A DNA stretch of 64,000 bases from Pseudomonas sp. MPC6. GTDB taxonomy: Bacteria; Pseudomonadota; Gammaproteobacteria; Pseudomonadales; Pseudomonadaceae. This document shows, piece after piece, positions 63,558-64,000 of the stretch. Both the position numbers and the translations under genes were made by a program. The notes under the pieces are model-generated. The model saw nothing but the letters and a program-made list of their open reading frames with translations, had not been told where the DNA came from and searched no databases. Location: positions 4,863,001-4,927,000 of the forward strand of contig NZ_CP034783.1 in the NCBI RefSeq assembly GCF_006094435.1, given 5' to 3'. Position 1 is the stretch's first letter, and each line of letters starts with the position of its first letter.

Positions 63558-64000
63558 TTAGAAGGAATCACCCGGCACGCGGACGTAGCCTTCCATCAAT
63601 ACCCGCGCGCTGCGGCTCATGATGGCCTTGTTCACGGTCCATTCACCGTTTACCAGGCTGGCCTCCGCGCCCACCCGCAGGGTGCCGGACGGATGGCCGA
63701 AGCGCACAGCGTTGCGTTCGATACCGCCCGCGGCGAGGTTCACCAGGGTGCCGGAGATCGCTGCAGCCGTACCGATCGCCACGGCCGCCGTGCCCATCAT
63801 CGCGTGGTGCAGCTTGCCCATGGACAGTGCGCGCACCAGCAGGTCGACATCGCCCGCCGCAATCGCCTTGCCGCTGGACGCCACGTAGTCGGCCGGTTTG
63901 GCCACAAAGGCGACCTTGGGCGTGTGCTGACGCTTGGCCGCTTCGTCCAGATCCTTGATCAAGCCCATGCGCAACGCGCCGTAAGCCCGAATGGTCTCGA
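63558..64000 (-). CDS. prpF: AcnD-accessory protein PrpF, 3' part
   Basis: The frame is open to the window's right edge (ETIRAYGALRMGLIKDLDEA ... ), so the N-terminal two thirds are missing; about 147 residues remain. TPKVAFVAKPADYVASSGK, MGKLHHAMMGTAAVAIGTAA and the final SARVLMEGYVRVPGD are typical of PrpF, a diaminopimelate-epimerase-fold isomerase that works with AcnD in the methylcitrate cycle. Confidence 0.93.
   Translation of the reverse strand, partial: ETIRAYGALRMGLIKDLDEAAKRQHTPKVAFVAKPADYVASSGKAIAAGDVDLLVRALSMGKLHHAMMGTAAVAIGTAAAISGTLVNLAAGGIERNAVRFGHPSGTLRVGAEASLVNGEWTVNKAIMSRSARVLMEGYVRVPGDSF

Overview
The window is chromosomal DNA of a fluorescent Pseudomonas (P. fluorescens/P. 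putida side of the genus). This rests on the gene content and order (dnaX-ybaB, ffs, ligA-zipA-smc, dacB-rlmKL-rmf-pyrD, oprF-sigX-cmpX-crfX-cmaX-rraA-ppsA/ppsR), on DUF1652 and RsmX-type RNAs, on high GC, and on about 17 REP/REPIN loci of the genus-typical GTAGGAGC type in gene gaps. Strand and start choices below come from the sequence; no database search was possible.

Layout. 1-5 kb: 3' end of a GH15 glucoamylase-like gene, an IS110-type transposase remnant, a divergent GlxA-type regulator / isonitrile hydratase pair, two tandem RsmX-like small RNA genes with GacA-box-like upstream sites, an SRPBCC gene followed by what looks like a collapsed aminoglycoside-kinase gene, and an LprI-like lipoprotein-size secreted protein. 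5-12.5 kb: quinohemoprotein amine dehydrogenase genes (alpha, radical-SAM maturase, CTQ gamma subunit, beta) and, facing them, a sigma-54-driven phenylacetaldehyde-type dehydrogenase; together they would take primary amines to acids. The other known maturation genes (protease, exporter, Trp hydroxylase) are not here. 12.6-27.5 kb: ybaB, dnaX, a truncated solute-binding protein gene, a PAS-GGDEF-EAL protein with a damaged EAL site, an XRE regulator, 4.5S RNA, a zinc peptidase, ligA, zipA, smc. 26.9-36.5 kb: purine catabolism: GntR regulator, xdhABC, guaD, a second GntR regulator and a BenE-type transporter, with a twin palindromic operator in front of xdhA. 36.6-45.7 kb: yggL, dacB, a CHASE-PAS-PAS-GGDEF protein, rlmKL, rmf (with a leader of four consecutive stem-loops), pyrD.

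45.7-52.4 kb is the most striking part. It is the nitrate-assimilation locus: nasS (nitrate sensor), nasT (ANTAR antiterminator), a NarK-type transporter and a PP2C/kinase fusion. Three transcription units each carry a -24/-12 promoter and a two-hairpin leader (two hexaloops with A at 1 and G at 4, then an intrinsic terminator), the pattern expected for sigma-54 plus NasT antitermination. The third leader should feed nirB-nirD-nasC, but nirB stops after about 21 codons and runs into unrelated sequence; nirD and the nitrate reductase gene are absent and cobA follows. The strain thus seems to have lost the reductases here while keeping sensor, antiterminator, leader RNAs and transporter.

52.4-64 kb: oprF, sigX, cmpX, crfX, cmaX, rraA, an alpha/beta hydrolase, ppsA with divergent ppsR, then prpD and the 3' part of prpF from the methylcitrate cycle. 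No CRISPR array, prophage, tRNA or rRNA gene was seen.
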